Shown: positions 52,781-63,097, numbered from the stretch's first letter. The stretch is DNA of 64,000 nt from Okeanomitos corallinicola TIOX110 (GCF_038050375.1 NZ_CP150886.1:4629318-4693317); one strand, 5' to 3'. A program made the numbers and translations. The notes: generated from the letters alone by a model not told the origin.

Positions 52781-53364
52781 ATATTTTGCAAGAACTTAAC
52801 CGTTTGGAGGATATTGTTCTGGCTGGTTTACAAATTCCTTTAGTGGGACGAACTTTAGTAGATGAAGATAAGCTTTTAGAACAGCTTGATTTTGTGCGTG
52901 TTTCCCTGCCGTCTGTGTTTCAATCAGCAGCAGAATTACTCCAACAAAAGGAGGAAATTATGTTGGAAGCTGAGGAATATGGACAACAGGTTGTGGAGGC
53001 TGCACAGTCTAAAAGAGCGCAAATTTTGGCTGATAACGATATCATCCGACATGCAGAACGGGAAGCGGAACAATTGCGGCGTAAGGTGCAGCTAGAGTGT
53101 GATGCGATGATGCAGGATACTTTGGCAGAAATTGACCGCAAGCGACAAACTTGTATGCAAGAGTTGGAGGAAATACGTCAAACGGCGATCGCTCAAGCTC
53201 AAGAAATTGAAGATGGTGCTGATGAATATGCTGATAATGTTTTGGAAAATATCGAACAGGATCTTCAGGATATGTTAAGAATTATTACTAATGGACGCTT
53301 ACAATTGCGGGGGGAAATAGCTAAACAACGTAATTTATCTAATCATAAGAAAAGATCAGGATAA
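52690..53364 (+). CDS. DivIVA/Cdv3-like coiled-coil protein
   Basis: 224 residues. A variable N-terminus is followed by [47 protein letters not shown] and then a long coiled coil rich in Glu/Gln/Arg ([22 protein letters not shown]..). It resembles the cyanobacterial DivIVA-related division protein Cdv3. The ATG at 52690 lies inside coaD in a different frame (91-base overlap). A later start after about residue 28 would remove most of the overlap, but no Met is available there before the conserved part. The cell-division role is inferred from similarity. Confidence 0.75.
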   Translation: MLQPKLSAPDPNHNGNGVPPQEGLTGQGGVDILQELNRLEDIVLAGLQIPLVGRTLVDEDKLLEQLDFVRVSLPSVFQSAAELLQQKEEIMLEAEEYGQQVVEAAQSKRAQILADNDIIRHAEREAEQLRRKVQLECDAMMQDTLAEIDRKRQTCMQELEEIRQTAIAQAQEIEDGADEYADNVLENIEQDLQDMLRIITNGRLQLRGEIAKQRNLSNHKKRSG

Positions 53365-53498
53365 TTTTTGAGGTTCTTTTTTCTAGATTCGGTTTACAGT
53401 CTTCAACTAAACATATCAGTAATATTGATGATCAACTGGCTTATAGTAAGGTAATGGCAAAGATTATCTTGGCGTCTTGGTGTCTTGGTGTTATTTAT

Positions 53499-54848
53499 TT
53501 ACAAAGTATAAGTGAAATCTTCCACTAACATTCCTGGAACTAAACTAGCACCTAGTTCACGACTTTCGTAAGTTCCTACTTCGGAAATAATTTCTTGGAA
53601 GTTGGTAAAATCAATGAGATTTTTTTCTCCCCAGCAGTTGTAAAGACTTTCATCAAAACGCAAGTTTTCAATAGGTGCAACTATTTCTCCATTTTCTACC
53701 CAAAAACAAGCATAACGGGTCATACCTGTAATTCTAGCAGTTTGGCGATCGCTCCAATTCAAATAATGCAAATTAGAAACATATAACCCAGTATCTAAAC
53801 TCGGTAAAATCTGCTCAGATGCTAAATTACCTACACTTATCTCTGGAGAACGCAAGGTTTCTGAAGCATTTGCACCATTGGATTTTTTATTATATTCCTT
53901 TGCACTACGAGAACTGACTAGACTATTTACCAAAACTCCCTTGTCTATTAAAGTTAACTCCTCTGCTGCGATTTCTCCTAAATGATTAAATCGAGGAACT
54001 AATCCCAATTTAAAGTTTTCTTTTAAACTAAATTTAGAAGAAAATTGTTTTTCCTGACGTGATAAAACAGCTAAAGCACTATTTCCCTGTTGAATAGCAG
54101 CTTCACTAATAGCACCCCAAGAAAGCATATTCAATAAATTAGCTACCGCAGCAGGAGCAAAATAAGTTCTATATTTTCCCCTGGGTAACTCTTTGGGTTG
54201 ACGAGATATTAACTCTAATTGTTTTTTTCCCTGATTTATCTTATCAATATATGCTGCTTTATTCCATTCACTTCCAGCAAAACCACCTTTAACAGCTTTT
54301 CCTGTCTCTAATATCAAAGAATAATCTAAATTAAATGAATCGGTGACAAACCAGTGTTTTTGTCCACTAGAATCTCCATATCCTCTAATGATAATTCCTC
54401 CAGCATAAATTCCAGTAAAATCTAAATTTTTAACAGGTTGCAAAATACTATTAACAACACTTTCCGGTGTTAATAATTCACCTAAATTTACCTCTCTGCT
54501 GGTATTATTTCCTTGAGGTAAAACCAGATAAGGATCAATAGGTAATATCTTTAATTCTTCTCTTAATTCCTCTAAAGTTTTGTATGCTAATTGCCAATCT
54601 AAATCCCAATTCCCAGTCAAAGGAAACTTACAAAAACTACTGCGCTGATTTGCTATTAAATTCAGTGTAATTGAACCATCACTAACTAAACCTGTTTGTC
54701 TAACTTTACCACAATTAAATCTAGTAAATTGACTGCTTTCACTATTTAGTCTGACGGTAAAATATTCGTCCTCTATTTTTTTATTCAGCAGCATTTCGAT
54801 CAGTTGATCAAAGTTTTTTTCTAATCTTGATAATTCTGATAATATCAT
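53499..54848 (-). CDS. TldE/PmbA-family protein (metalloprotease partner)
   Basis: 449 residues. TldE-type subunit that pairs with TldD. Blocks include FTRFNCGKVRQTGLVSDGSITLNLI, IIRGYGDSSGQKHWFVTDSFNLDYSL and SSRSAKEYNKKSNGANASETLRSPEISVG; it lacks the HExxxH zinc motif, as expected for the E subunit. On the minus strand the order is tldD, uma2, tldE, with only 3 bases between uma2 and this gene. Confidence 0.88.
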   Translation of the reverse strand: MILSELSRLEKNFDQLIEMLLNKKIEDEYFTVRLNSESSQFTRFNCGKVRQTGLVSDGSITLNLIANQRSSFCKFPLTGNWDLDWQLAYKTLEELREELKILPIDPYLVLPQGNNTSREVNLGELLTPESVVNSILQPVKNLDFTGIYAGGIIIRGYGDSSGQKHWFVTDSFNLDYSLILETGKAVKGGFAGSEWNKAAYIDKINQGKKQLELISRQPKELPRGKYRTYFAPAAVANLLNMLSWGAISEAAIQQGNSALAVLSRQEKQFSSKFSLKENFKLGLVPRFNHLGEIAAEELTLIDKGVLVNSLVSSRSAKEYNKKSNGANASETLRSPEISVGNLASEQILPSLDTGLYVSNLHYLNWSDRQTARITGMTRYACFWVENGEIVAPIENLRFDESLYNCWGEKNLIDFTNFQEIISEVGTYESRELGASLVPGMLVEDFTYTL

Positions 54849-54851
54849 TTT

Positions 54852-55574
54852 TTAAATTGTCTCTGGATCAATATTTAATTCTCGCAATTTTGCTGCTAAA
54901 CGTTCAGCTTTTCTAGCTTCCCGTTCTGCTCTTTCCGTTTGCATTTCTACTTCTTTCTCTGCTTCCGTTGCAGTTTCTTCTGGTGTAGGTACTAATTCAC
55001 CTGTTGAAGTAAAATACCTTAATAATCCTTCATGGATTCCTAAAAATAAACCTAACTGTTCACTCCATAAATGACCTCTTTCATTTGGTTCTAAAGGTTG
55101 ATATTTTCCATTTGTTAAATAAAAACCTACAAATTCTAATGTATAAGGATCAAACCAAAAATAATCAGGTGTACGGAAAGTATTTTGATAAAGTTCTTTT
55201 TTATATTCTCTATCAGTTTTAGCTGTACTTGCTGATAGAATTTCTACAATGACATTGGGATATCTACCGTTTTCTTCCCAAACCACCCAACTTTTACGGG
55301 TTTTGCGTTCAGTTCCCAAAACAACAAAAAAATCAGGACCTCGGAAATATTCTGATTTTTTCTGGTGAGGACTATAATAAATAGTCAGATTTCCCACAGC
55401 ATAGAAATCAGTTCTATCTTTCCATAACCATTCTAGGCATTGGAAAAGCAAAATTATTTGTCGTAGATGTAGTTCTGTTTCCAAGGGAGGTTCATCACTA
55501 TATAAATCGCTGGGAGGAAATATTACATCTGAGGAGATGTCTTCTGCAAGTTCTAATTCTTGAGCAATGATCAT
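54852..55574 (-). CDS. Uma2-family (DUF820) PD-(D/E)XK endonuclease-like protein
   Basis: 240 residues. Core: YFRGPDFFVVLGTERKTRKSWVVWEENGRYPNVIVEILSASTAKTDREYKKELYQN, with the PD..(E)xE-I-type acidic residues of the Uma2 fold, then YFWFDPYTLEFVGFYLTNGKY. The C-terminal tail is a charged coil (ATEAEKEVEMQTERAEREARKAERLAAKLRELNIDPE), common in this group. Uma2 genes are highly multicopy in cyanobacteria and of unknown function. It is inserted between tldD and tldE. Confidence 0.9.
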   Translation of the reverse strand: MIIAQELELAEDISSDVIFPPSDLYSDEPPLETELHLRQIILLFQCLEWLWKDRTDFYAVGNLTIYYSPHQKKSEYFRGPDFFVVLGTERKTRKSWVVWEENGRYPNVIVEILSASTAKTDREYKKELYQNTFRTPDYFWFDPYTLEFVGFYLTNGKYQPLEPNERGHLWSEQLGLFLGIHEGLLRYFTSTGELVPTPEETATEAEKEVEMQTERAEREARKAERLAAKLRELNIDPETI

Positions 55575-55705
55575 ATTGATATGGCATCAAGTAGTTATTT
55601 GTTAATTGTAGCATTATTTCATCTCCCCGACTTCTGAGGATAGATGATCATTTGTTGAGATGATGAAAATAAAAAGTTGGGGAGCTTATTTTCCTTGATT
55701 ACCTT

Positions 55706-57142
55706 TTACCCACCACCAAAAACTTCCACATTTGCAAATAGACAAACTGGTGAACCATGTCCCACACAAATAGCTTGATTTGGTTCTCCTTTTCCACAGA
55801 ATGGTGTACCGTACATTTGCCAGTTAGAATCATTTCCTACTTGAATTAAACTATGCCAAAATTCTGGAGTAGTAGCTCGATAATTAGGATTACGTAGGGT
55901 TTTTGTGAGTTGACCGTTTTCAATTAATTTCGCATATTCACAACCAAATTGAAATTTATGTCTTCGATCATCAATAGACCAAGAACGGTTAGATTCCATG
56001 TAAATACCATGTTCTATATCAGCAATTAATTCTGAAAAATTAGCATTTCCTGGTTCTAAATTTAAGTTAGCCATGCGATCAATTGGTGGACGATTCCAAG
56101 AAGAAGCACGCGCACAAGCAACACCTGGTAAACCAGAACGAGATTGACTTTCTAAACTGCCTAAACCTCTTTGTAAAATACCCTCTTTGATGATATATTC
56201 TCTGGTGGCTTTTGCTCCTGTATCATCAAAACCATAACTGGCAAATTCACCTTCAACGCTAGGATCAAAGGTGATATTCATTAAAGGTGAACCATATTCT
56301 AATTTACCAAAATCTTCTGGTTTAATAAAACTACCCCCAGCATAGTTACGCTCATCTCCTAAAATGCGGTCAATTTCTAAAGGATGTCCTACACTTTCAT
56401 GAATTTGTAACATCATTTGATCTGGTGCTAAAACCAAATTTGTGCGCGTATTTGGACAGTCTTCTGCTGTTAATAATTCTAATCCTTGTTCGGCTACTTC
56501 TTGTACTCGCTGCCAGAGATTATCTTGTTTTAATAATTCCCATCCACCTTGATAAAAATTAGCGTACATTCCGTTATTACTACGTTGTTGTACAATTGCT
56601 CCATCTTGAGCAATGACACCAAAATGTGTTCCTAAAGTAATGATTTTTTGATAAACTTCTGAACTGTTACTACTAACAAACCAAGTTTCTTTTTCACTGC
56701 TGTTAATATGGGCTGTGGTTTGTACTATTTTGTCGTTAATTTTCAGATGATGACAAATTCTAATTAATAAATCATTGATTTCTCCTGGACTAATAGAATT
56801 CAATGGTTCAAAAAAGGGTGAGTTATATTCACCAACTACTTTGGGACGATGAGTTTCATTGAAGGGATAAATCCAAAATTCACTAGCTGCAATTGCTTGT
56901 TTATAGGCTATTTCTGCGGCATTTTGCAATGATGATAATGTTAAGGAATTGGTAGCAGCATAACCGATACTACCATTTACCATCACTTCAATCATTGCAC
57001 CCATTGTTAATGATTTACCATTACTTTTGGGTAAACCATCACGTACATAATGGTTTCTCGCTGTTTCTTTGACTGCGCGAATACCGATCCAATCAGCAGA
57101 AATATTGAAATGAGAAATTGCGGTTGTTAGTTCTTTCCACAT
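55706..57142 (-). CDS. TldD-family metalloprotease
   Basis: About 478 residues from ATG 57142 (MWKELTTAISH); a start at 57175 would add an unlikely hydrophobic 11-residue tail. Zinc motif HESVGHPLEIDRILG (HExxxH) near residue 250. Also SVEGEFASYGFDDTGAKATREYIIKEGILQRGLGSLESQSRSG and the C-terminal GNDSNWQMYGTPFCGKGEPNQAICVGHGSP. TldD/TldE heterodimers trim unfolded or modified peptides. The tldE partner lies beyond the uma2 gene. Confidence 0.92.
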   Translation of the reverse strand: MWKELTTAISHFNISADWIGIRAVKETARNHYVRDGLPKSNGKSLTMGAMIEVMVNGSIGYAATNSLTLSSLQNAAEIAYKQAIAASEFWIYPFNETHRPKVVGEYNSPFFEPLNSISPGEINDLLIRICHHLKINDKIVQTTAHINSSEKETWFVSSNSSEVYQKIITLGTHFGVIAQDGAIVQQRSNNGMYANFYQGGWELLKQDNLWQRVQEVAEQGLELLTAEDCPNTRTNLVLAPDQMMLQIHESVGHPLEIDRILGDERNYAGGSFIKPEDFGKLEYGSPLMNITFDPSVEGEFASYGFDDTGAKATREYIIKEGILQRGLGSLESQSRSGLPGVACARASSWNRPPIDRMANLNLEPGNANFSELIADIEHGIYMESNRSWSIDDRRHKFQFGCEYAKLIENGQLTKTLRNPNYRATTPEFWHSLIQVGNDSNWQMYGTPFCGKGEPNQAICVGHGSPVCLFANVEVFGGG

Positions 57143-57333
57143 AGTTATAATTACATAAACATTGTTGAATAGCAAACCACAGAAGAATTATCAATCACTT
57201 GCGTTATCTTTTTCTATCTGCGTTCATCTGCGGTTAATTATTTTTGATATTTGATTCTAAACCACTTTATAGCAATTTTGCACAAAAAAATTAGGTAACT
57301 TTCTCAACAATCAAATATTTTAACTGAAAATAT

Positions 57334-58413
57334 TCAATTGTTTACTTCAATAGTGGATGATTGACCTTGAGATAACATTTTTGGACGTAGATAAAGATTT
57401 TCTAATAATACTGCTACACCAGCCACCCAAGGGGGAATAATTACAGCACCAATAATACCTAATAACTGTGTGCCTCCTAATACTGCTAAAAGTTGATACA
57501 AGGGATGAACCCGCACGGATGAACCTACTAACAGGGGATCTAGTACGTAGCTTTCAATGTTCTGAATAATCACAAATAACAGGAGAACCCATAAAAAAGT
57601 TAGTCCTCCCTGGGGAATGGCAACTATTAAAGCGGGAATTGCACCTAATACTGGGCCGAGAAAGGGAATTAAATTAGTAAACCCAGCAATTACACCGAGT
57701 GCTAAGGCAAATTCTGATAGTCCTAAAACACTTAAACTCAGGGTGATAACTACGCCTAAAATAGCAGAAACTAACACTCGTCCTTGCACGTAACCACCCA
57801 TGCGGCGGGAAATTGGTACAACTTGATTTGCTAGTCGCTTGTCCCAAGGTTGGGGAAATAATTCTGTTATACCTTTTACTAAACTGCTACTACCGGCGAC
57901 CATGTACCCAGAAATTACTAAAGCTAAAATCAGGTTAATAACACCCCCAACTATGCCACGAGTTAGGCCAAAGGAACGTACAAGTAGTTGCTGACTCGAC
58001 CGAAATGCCCATTTGATTAAGGATTGAATATCTAAAAACTGCTCTATTGTTTCTATTTGGGTAATTCCCATTCGCATTGCTACATTTTCGGAGACAATTC
58101 GCAGGTTTTCTAGGTAAATTGGCAATTTATTAGCTAGTCGTTGAATTTGCTCAGAAACGGATGGTCCAATGATTAAACCTGCTCCGATCAATCCAGCAAT
58201 TAGGCTAATATACACAACTATTACACCCAACCAGCGGGGAATACGTAATTTTTCGGCATAATCTACAATGGGAGCGATCGCAGCAGCTAAAACTACTGCT
58301 ATCATTAATGTTACTAATAAAGCCCGTAATTGCCACAGTAGAACCATTAAACAAACAATAGCTACAATTAATAGCAATTCTGCAAGGGTAATAGATTTAC
58401 GCTTTTCTATCAT
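57334..58413 (-). CDS. AI-2E family transporter (PerM/UPF0118)
   Basis: 359 residues, seven or eight membrane helices. Family features: VVLAAAIAPIVDYAEKLRIPRWLGVIVVY near the start, VQGRVLVSAILGVVITLSLSVLGL, LGVIAGFTNLIPFLGPVLGAIPALIVAIPQGG and QNIESYVLDPLLVGSSVRVHPLYQLLAVLGGTQLLGIIGAVIIPPWVAGV. The substrate is unknown; the family includes AI-2 exporters and Na+/H+ antiporters. The basic/Ser-rich C-terminus is short. Confidence 0.93.
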   Translation of the reverse strand: MIEKRKSITLAELLLIVAIVCLMVLLWQLRALLVTLMIAVVLAAAIAPIVDYAEKLRIPRWLGVIVVYISLIAGLIGAGLIIGPSVSEQIQRLANKLPIYLENLRIVSENVAMRMGITQIETIEQFLDIQSLIKWAFRSSQQLLVRSFGLTRGIVGGVINLILALVISGYMVAGSSSLVKGITELFPQPWDKRLANQVVPISRRMGGYVQGRVLVSAILGVVITLSLSVLGLSEFALALGVIAGFTNLIPFLGPVLGAIPALIVAIPQGGLTFLWVLLLFVIIQNIESYVLDPLLVGSSVRVHPLYQLLAVLGGTQLLGIIGAVIIPPWVAGVAVLLENLYLRPKMLSQGQSSTIEVNN

Positions 58414-58450
58414 ATTTAGGTGTTATCTAATTTATTAGATTTTTTGATAG

Positions 58451-58802
58451 GTAGGGTGCGTTAGTGATAACGTAACGCACGATTATTTTAATTTTTAATC
58501 AAGGTTTGTTACATATTTAATGTTAACTCACCCTACAACTTATCCTTTACTTCTCTGTGTTCTCTGTGTCTCTGTGGTTCGTTTACTTCTATCGTATTTG
58601 GCAAAATTTTATCCATAACGTAACGCACCAAATTTATACAGTAGATTTTGCTCTAAAGAGGTACAAAGTTGAATAATGAAACTCTTGTGGTGCGGGCATC
58701 TTGCCCGCTAGATATGTACCTCATAACACCGGGAAGTGCTGTAACAATGGTGCGTTACAGATTTCATCTTAACGCACCCTACAATTCTACTACAATACTA
58801 CT
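58451..58802. repeat. REPIN-rich gap with a nested MITE
   Basis: About 390 bases without a gene between the AI-2E gene and cysS. A REPIN starts at 58451 (GTAGGGTGCGTTA..TAACGCAC) and ends with CACCCTAC at 58536. A second REPIN is split: its left arm (TAACGTAACGCACC) ends near 58629 and its right hairpin is 58749-58782, with the 108-bp element between them. Short CTCTGTG repeats lie at 58555-58577. Confidence 0.75.
58637..58744 (-). mobile_element. 108-bp MITE-like element, copy 2
   Basis: The reverse complement aligns end to end with 47997-48104: TTACAGCACTTCCCGGTGTT then ATGAGGTAC, the central GGGCAAGATGCCCGC palindrome, GAGTTTCATTATTCAA and GTACCTC. The left end is more diverged. It sits inside the loop of a REPIN. 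Confidence 0.8.
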
Positions 58803-60257
58803 TTAAGAATGATGCCAACGTGTACCTTCTTTGCTATCAATTAAGGTAATTCCTTTAGCTAATAATTCATCTCTAATTCTGTCAGATTCGGCAAAATTCT
58901 TGGCTTTTCTTGCTTCCTGTCTTTGTTGAATTAACTCCTCAATTTCTGCATCACTTAAACCATCTATTTGAGAAGTTTCTATTTCTGGTTGTGCTGTTAA
59001 ACCTAAAACTTCTGCTAATGTGACTAAGGTTTGCCATTGTTTAAATAATTCATTACTTGAAGTTTCTGTTTTTCCTTGATGAACAATAATATTTCCTTCC
59101 TTTCTTAATTCTTTAGCTAATTCAAAAATTACTGCTAAACCACCAGGAAAATTAAAATCATCATCAACTAATGTGGTGAATTTATCAACTTCTGATTTAT
59201 CAACATTATTTTGATTCAATTCCAGATTTTCCCAACCTAATTTTTTACCATATTGATACCCAAACAATAAACCTTCTTTCAAAGTATTCCAGCCATTTGT
59301 TGCTGCTAAAATTGCCTCATCTGTAAAATCAATTGGTTTACGATATTGTGCCATTAACACAAATAATCTTAATGCCATTGGTTCAACTCCACGATCTAAT
59401 AAATCGCGGATGGTGGTAAAATTGCCTAAAGATTTAGACATCTTTTCACCATCAACTTTTACCATGCCATTGTGTAACCAATAGTTAGCTAATGGTTTAC
59501 CTGTGACTGCTTCAGATTGGGCAATTTCGTTTTCATGGTGTGGGAAAATTAAATCAGCACCACCAGCATGAATATCTATCGTATCACCCAGGCGATCGCG
59601 TACCATAGCAGAACATTCAATATGCCATCCAGGGCGGCCTTTTCCCCAGGGTGACTCCCATGCCGGTTCTGAAGGTTTTGCAGCTTTCCACAAGGCAAAA
59701 TCAAAGGGATCTTTCTTCTTTTGGTATTCTGCATCTTCTACATTTACCCTTTCACTTGCACCGGCTTGTAAATCTTCTAATTTCCGTCCAGAAAGTTTAC
59801 CGTATCCATCAAATTTCCTGACTGCATAATAAACATCACCCTGGGAAGGATAAGCAAAACCTTTTTGTTCTAAATCATGAATTAATCTTTGGATACCATT
59901 CATGGTATGGGTAGCACGGGGATATTCATCCGCTTCTTTAATCCCCAAACGTGCCATATCTTCAAAATATGCCTGGATATAACGTTCTGATACCGCTTCC
60001 ATTGTAGATTTTTCTTGCCGTGCGCGGTTCAGAATCTTATCATCAACATCAGTAAAATTTTGGATATAACGCACATCATAACCGATAAATTGAAGATAGC
60101 GACGCACTACATCCCAAACAATACAAGCTCTAGCATGACCCAAATGGCAATAATCGTAAACTGTCACACCACAATAATACATTTTTACCTTGCCAGGTTC
60201 AACGGTTTTAAATTCTTCTTGACGACGGGTGAGAGTATTGTAAATAGATAGGGTCAT
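58803..60257 (-). CDS. cysS: Cysteinyl-tRNA synthetase
   Basis: About 484 residues from ATG 60257 (MTLSIYNTLTRRQEEF); an upstream start at 60290 is less likely. Class I motifs: DYCHLGHARACIVWDVVRRYL (HIGH-type), KMSKSLGNF (KMSKS). Zinc ligands are in YYCGVTVYD, GWHIECSAMVR and HHENEIAQSEA. C-terminal DALR-like helices. Normal length. Confidence 0.97.
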   Translation of the reverse strand: MTLSIYNTLTRRQEEFKTVEPGKVKMYYCGVTVYDYCHLGHARACIVWDVVRRYLQFIGYDVRYIQNFTDVDDKILNRARQEKSTMEAVSERYIQAYFEDMARLGIKEADEYPRATHTMNGIQRLIHDLEQKGFAYPSQGDVYYAVRKFDGYGKLSGRKLEDLQAGASERVNVEDAEYQKKKDPFDFALWKAAKPSEPAWESPWGKGRPGWHIECSAMVRDRLGDTIDIHAGGADLIFPHHENEIAQSEAVTGKPLANYWLHNGMVKVDGEKMSKSLGNFTTIRDLLDRGVEPMALRLFVLMAQYRKPIDFTDEAILAATNGWNTLKEGLLFGYQYGKKLGWENLELNQNNVDKSEVDKFTTLVDDDFNFPGGLAVIFELAKELRKEGNIIVHQGKTETSSNELFKQWQTLVTLAEVLGLTAQPEIETSQIDGLSDAEIEELIQQRQEARKAKNFAESDRIRDELLAKGITLIDSKEGTRWHHS

Positions 60258-60637
60258 AATAGAGGAATGGGACAATCTAACGATTAGCAATGATAGCGTA
60301 ATTTGTAAGTAACCAGACTGATAAACTTAATAGAACTCATGGATATAACTGTTATCATCTATCATATCTGAATATAGCTGTAAAGATAATTCTCATTAGT
60401 ATCATGTAAAGTTATTTGGCAAAGTTTGGTAAATTATGATTCCAGTTTTACTTAAAAATGATATGGGAATCCAGTTTGATTTCTGAAAAGATACGTAAAT
60501 ATGTAGGGTGCGTTAGCGATAGCGTAACGCACCATTATCAAGGTTTTGGTGCGTTACGAACTTCGTTCTAACACACCCTACAATACCTAATTTTTTCAAA
60601 ATTCAAATATTAATCCTATGATGATTTGGTTTTAGAT
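60258..60637. other. Gap upstream of cysS with a REPIN
   Basis: About 380 bases. The first part should hold the cysS promoter (minus). The REPIN at 60503-60581 fills the middle. No reading frame is supported. Confidence 0.55.
60503..60581. repeat. REPIN (same family as the RAYT-linked repeats)
   Basis: GTAGGGTGCGTTAGCGATAG then CGTAACGCACC forms the left hairpin; GGTGCGTTACGAACTTCGTT then CTAACACACCCTAC forms the right one. The layout matches 71-193 and 245-358, including the CACACCCTAC end, so the transposase at 371-922 or a relative is the likely mobiliser. Confidence 0.82.
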
Positions 60638-61744
60638 TTAATTTTCCAGACTGGATGATAAAACACTCAATTTGTTTTGATTGTTTTGATTGTTTTTATG
60701 AACATCTTCCGTAAATTGCCTATCTTCTATCCACTGTAAAATCCGATTCCAAGCCCACCATCTATCAGGATCTTGAAATTGACTTTGACATTTTTTACTA
60801 CTAACATAACCAACATGACCACCATATTTAGTTACTAATAAATCTAGATAGGAATTTTGTTCACCAATAGCTTTTAAATCATCAACAATATCAGGATGAA
60901 ATAAGGGATCATCAGCAGCATAAATAATTAAAGTTTGTTTTTGCAACTCAGGTAACAGATTTAAGGCATTGCTGGCCTGATAATATTCTTCCACGGAATT
61001 AAAACCTAAACGGCTGATGACCAATTCTTCATCAAACCCCCAAATACTATTTGCTCTTTCTATCGCTGCTGGATCAAAATAACCATCATGGTGATCATGC
61101 AATTTCCAAGCCAGTTTTTTCAATTCTCCAGCAATACGAGATTCTACATATCTACCAAAGGAATGTGTCACTAAGTAATTGAGCGATCGCAAAGAATCCA
61201 AACTGGGACAAATTACCGCCCCACCTGCAAAATCAATATCCGTTGATTTCACATCCTGTGCGGCTTTGATACCCCAGAGTGCTAATTGTCCCCCCAAAGA
61301 ATACCCTGTAAACCAGCATTTTGGAGGACAACCCATTCTTACAGCCTCTGTAGCAATTCTCACAAAATCTTCCCCTTCATATAACCCATCAGACGTTAAA
61401 GTGGGGGATAACTGCGCCGTCTTCCCATGCGCTCGCCAATCAAAGAGAACTACAGCGTAACCTTGAGCATAAGCTTTTCGTCCCAACAATCTTAAAAACC
61501 ATTGCTGCTTCAACTCACCAGTAATCCCATAAGTGCCAATAATTGTCCCGTGGGCATTTTTGGGGATAGCAACCAAACCAAAAATTGGTACATCCTGCCC
61601 TCCGGTAAATACGACCTGCTGATATGTTGGTTCTGGATCTGTAGTTGTATTTTCCCAGTTACGACCTGCTAACAAAGCGGTGTAAGCAGTCATAGCAGCG
61701 CCATTTTTTAAGAAAAATGGTGGATTATAAATAGATTTAAGCAT
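60638..61744 (-). CDS. Alpha/beta-fold hydrolase (YheT-like)
   Basis: 368 residues. Nucleophile elbow GYSLGGQLALWG, oxyanion-side GTYGITGELKQQW, acid in IYAADDPLFHPDIVDDL and catalytic His in KYGGHVGYVSS. The set matches the YheT/EMB8 esterase group. It is soluble and starts MLKSIYNPPFFLKNG. The natural substrate is unknown. It is divergent from rpaA. Confidence 0.88.
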   Translation of the reverse strand: MLKSIYNPPFFLKNGAAMTAYTALLAGRNWENTTTDPEPTYQQVVFTGGQDVPIFGLVAIPKNAHGTIIGTYGITGELKQQWFLRLLGRKAYAQGYAVVLFDWRAHGKTAQLSPTLTSDGLYEGEDFVRIATEAVRMGCPPKCWFTGYSLGGQLALWGIKAAQDVKSTDIDFAGGAVICPSLDSLRSLNYLVTHSFGRYVESRIAGELKKLAWKLHDHHDGYFDPAAIERANSIWGFDEELVISRLGFNSVEEYYQASNALNLLPELQKQTLIIYAADDPLFHPDIVDDLKAIGEQNSYLDLLVTKYGGHVGYVSSKKCQSQFQDPDRWWAWNRILQWIEDRQFTEDVHKNNQNNQNKLSVLSSSLEN

Positions 61745-61903
61745 CTTATGTTAATTTTCTTGTCAATTAGCCTTGATTTAACAATCCTTTAATCTTAATA
61801 TTTATATTAGATTTGAAAACTTTTTATCATTGAAATAGTAATCTTTGTATATCTCAAAGGTTCTTAATTTATCCTTAAATAAAGTAGTCATAATTTTTTA
61901 AGA

Positions 61904-62647
61904 ATGCCGAGGATTCTTGTCATAGACGATGACCCAGCGATTTCAGAACTTGTTGCCGTCAACTTGGAAATGGCTGGCTACGATGTTAGTCAAGCAGAAG
62001 ACGGCATCAAAGGTCAGGCACTGGCACTCCAGCTACAACCAGACCTGATCATGCTCGATCTGATGTTACCGAAAGTAGATGGTTTTACCATCTGCCAACG
62101 CTTACGTAGAGATGAGCGTACAGCAGAAATACCTGTATTGATGTTAACGGCTTTAAGCCAGACTCAATATAAAGTTGAGGGTTTCAATGCAGGTGCGGAT
62201 GACTACTTAACTAAACCATTTGAAGTAGAAGAAATGCTGGCCAGAGTGCGAGCTTTGCTAAGACGTACCGACCGCATTCCTCAAGCTGCAAAACACAGTG
62301 AAATCCTGAATTATGGTTCTCTTACCCTCGTTCCAGAAAGATTTGAGGCCATTTGGTTCGGTGAAACTGTAAAACTAACTCATTTAGAATTTGAGTTACT
62401 TCATTGCTTGCTTCAACGTCATGGACAAACAGTTTCTCCTAGCGAAATTTTGCGAGAAGTGTGGGGTTATGACCCTGATGATGACATTGAAACCATTCGG
62501 GTGCATATTCGTCACTTGAGAACTAAACTAGAGCCAGATCCAAGACATCCCCGTTACATCAAAACGGTTTATGGTGCCGGATACTGTCTAGAATTGCCGA
62601 CGCTACCGCCATCAAATGAGGGAGTTACAGCTACTGTCGTAGAGTAA
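61904..62647 (+). CDS. rpaA: Response regulator RpaA
   Basis: 247 residues, OmpR/PhoB class. The receiver domain starts [41 protein letters not shown], with phospho-Asp in [14 protein letters not shown] and Lys in [12 protein letters not shown]. The winged-helix DNA-binding domain is [68 protein letters not shown]. The sequence matches RpaA, not RpaB: RpaA takes output from the KaiABC clock through SasA and affects phycobilisome energy transfer. Confidence 0.93.
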   Translation: MPRILVIDDDPAISELVAVNLEMAGYDVSQAEDGIKGQALALQLQPDLIMLDLMLPKVDGFTICQRLRRDERTAEIPVLMLTALSQTQYKVEGFNAGADDYLTKPFEVEEMLARVRALLRRTDRIPQAAKHSEILNYGSLTLVPERFEAIWFGETVKLTHLEFELLHCLLQRHGQTVSPSEILREVWGYDPDDDIETIRVHIRHLRTKLEPDPRHPRYIKTVYGAGYCLELPTLPPSNEGVTATVVE

Positions 62648-62753
62648 CGTAGCAGCAGTTAGTGGGAAAAAGCAAGAGACAAGAGACAAGAAACAGAAAT
62701 TTGTTAATTTTGGCTTTTGACTTTTGACTTGCTCCTGCTCCTCTGCTCTCTAA

Positions 62754-63035
62754 CTAGCCATATTGGAAGAATTCAATATTAGGTAACAAAGGATCATTGA
62801 CGATTCCCATCCCAGCAAAACCCCAACGTTTTAATAAACTTCCTATTTGTGTACCAGGAAGAGACTCAACCGTAAGCCGATTTGCCAAATCAGCTGCATG
62901 GGTGTTGAGATAGCTCAGAGCATCAAAATCTTCTTTAAACAGTAATAAATATCCTGATTTATCCTCATCAATTTTCGCAGTCAAATATTTTCCATCTGTT
63001 TTGGAGCGAATAATATAATAAATTTGAGCCAGCAT
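62754..63035 (-). CDS. Conserved hypothetical protein
   Basis: 93 residues, MLAQIYYIIRSKTDGKYLTAKIDEDKSGYLLLFKEDFDALSYLNTHAADLANRLTVESL.. It appears to be a small soluble mixed alpha/beta domain, like a short cyanobacterial family I have seen but cannot name. No motif is tied to a reaction. It lies 62 bases downstream of the ABC permease gene on the same strand and may be co-transcribed with it. Confidence 0.75.
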   Translation of the reverse strand: MLAQIYYIIRSKTDGKYLTAKIDEDKSGYLLLFKEDFDALSYLNTHAADLANRLTVESLPGTQIGSLLKRWGFAGMGIVNDPLLPNIEFFQYG

Positions 63036-63097
63036 AATGTTTAATTCGTAATTTGTAATTGCTAATGTTTCTGAACAACTGACAACTAACTAAATTA

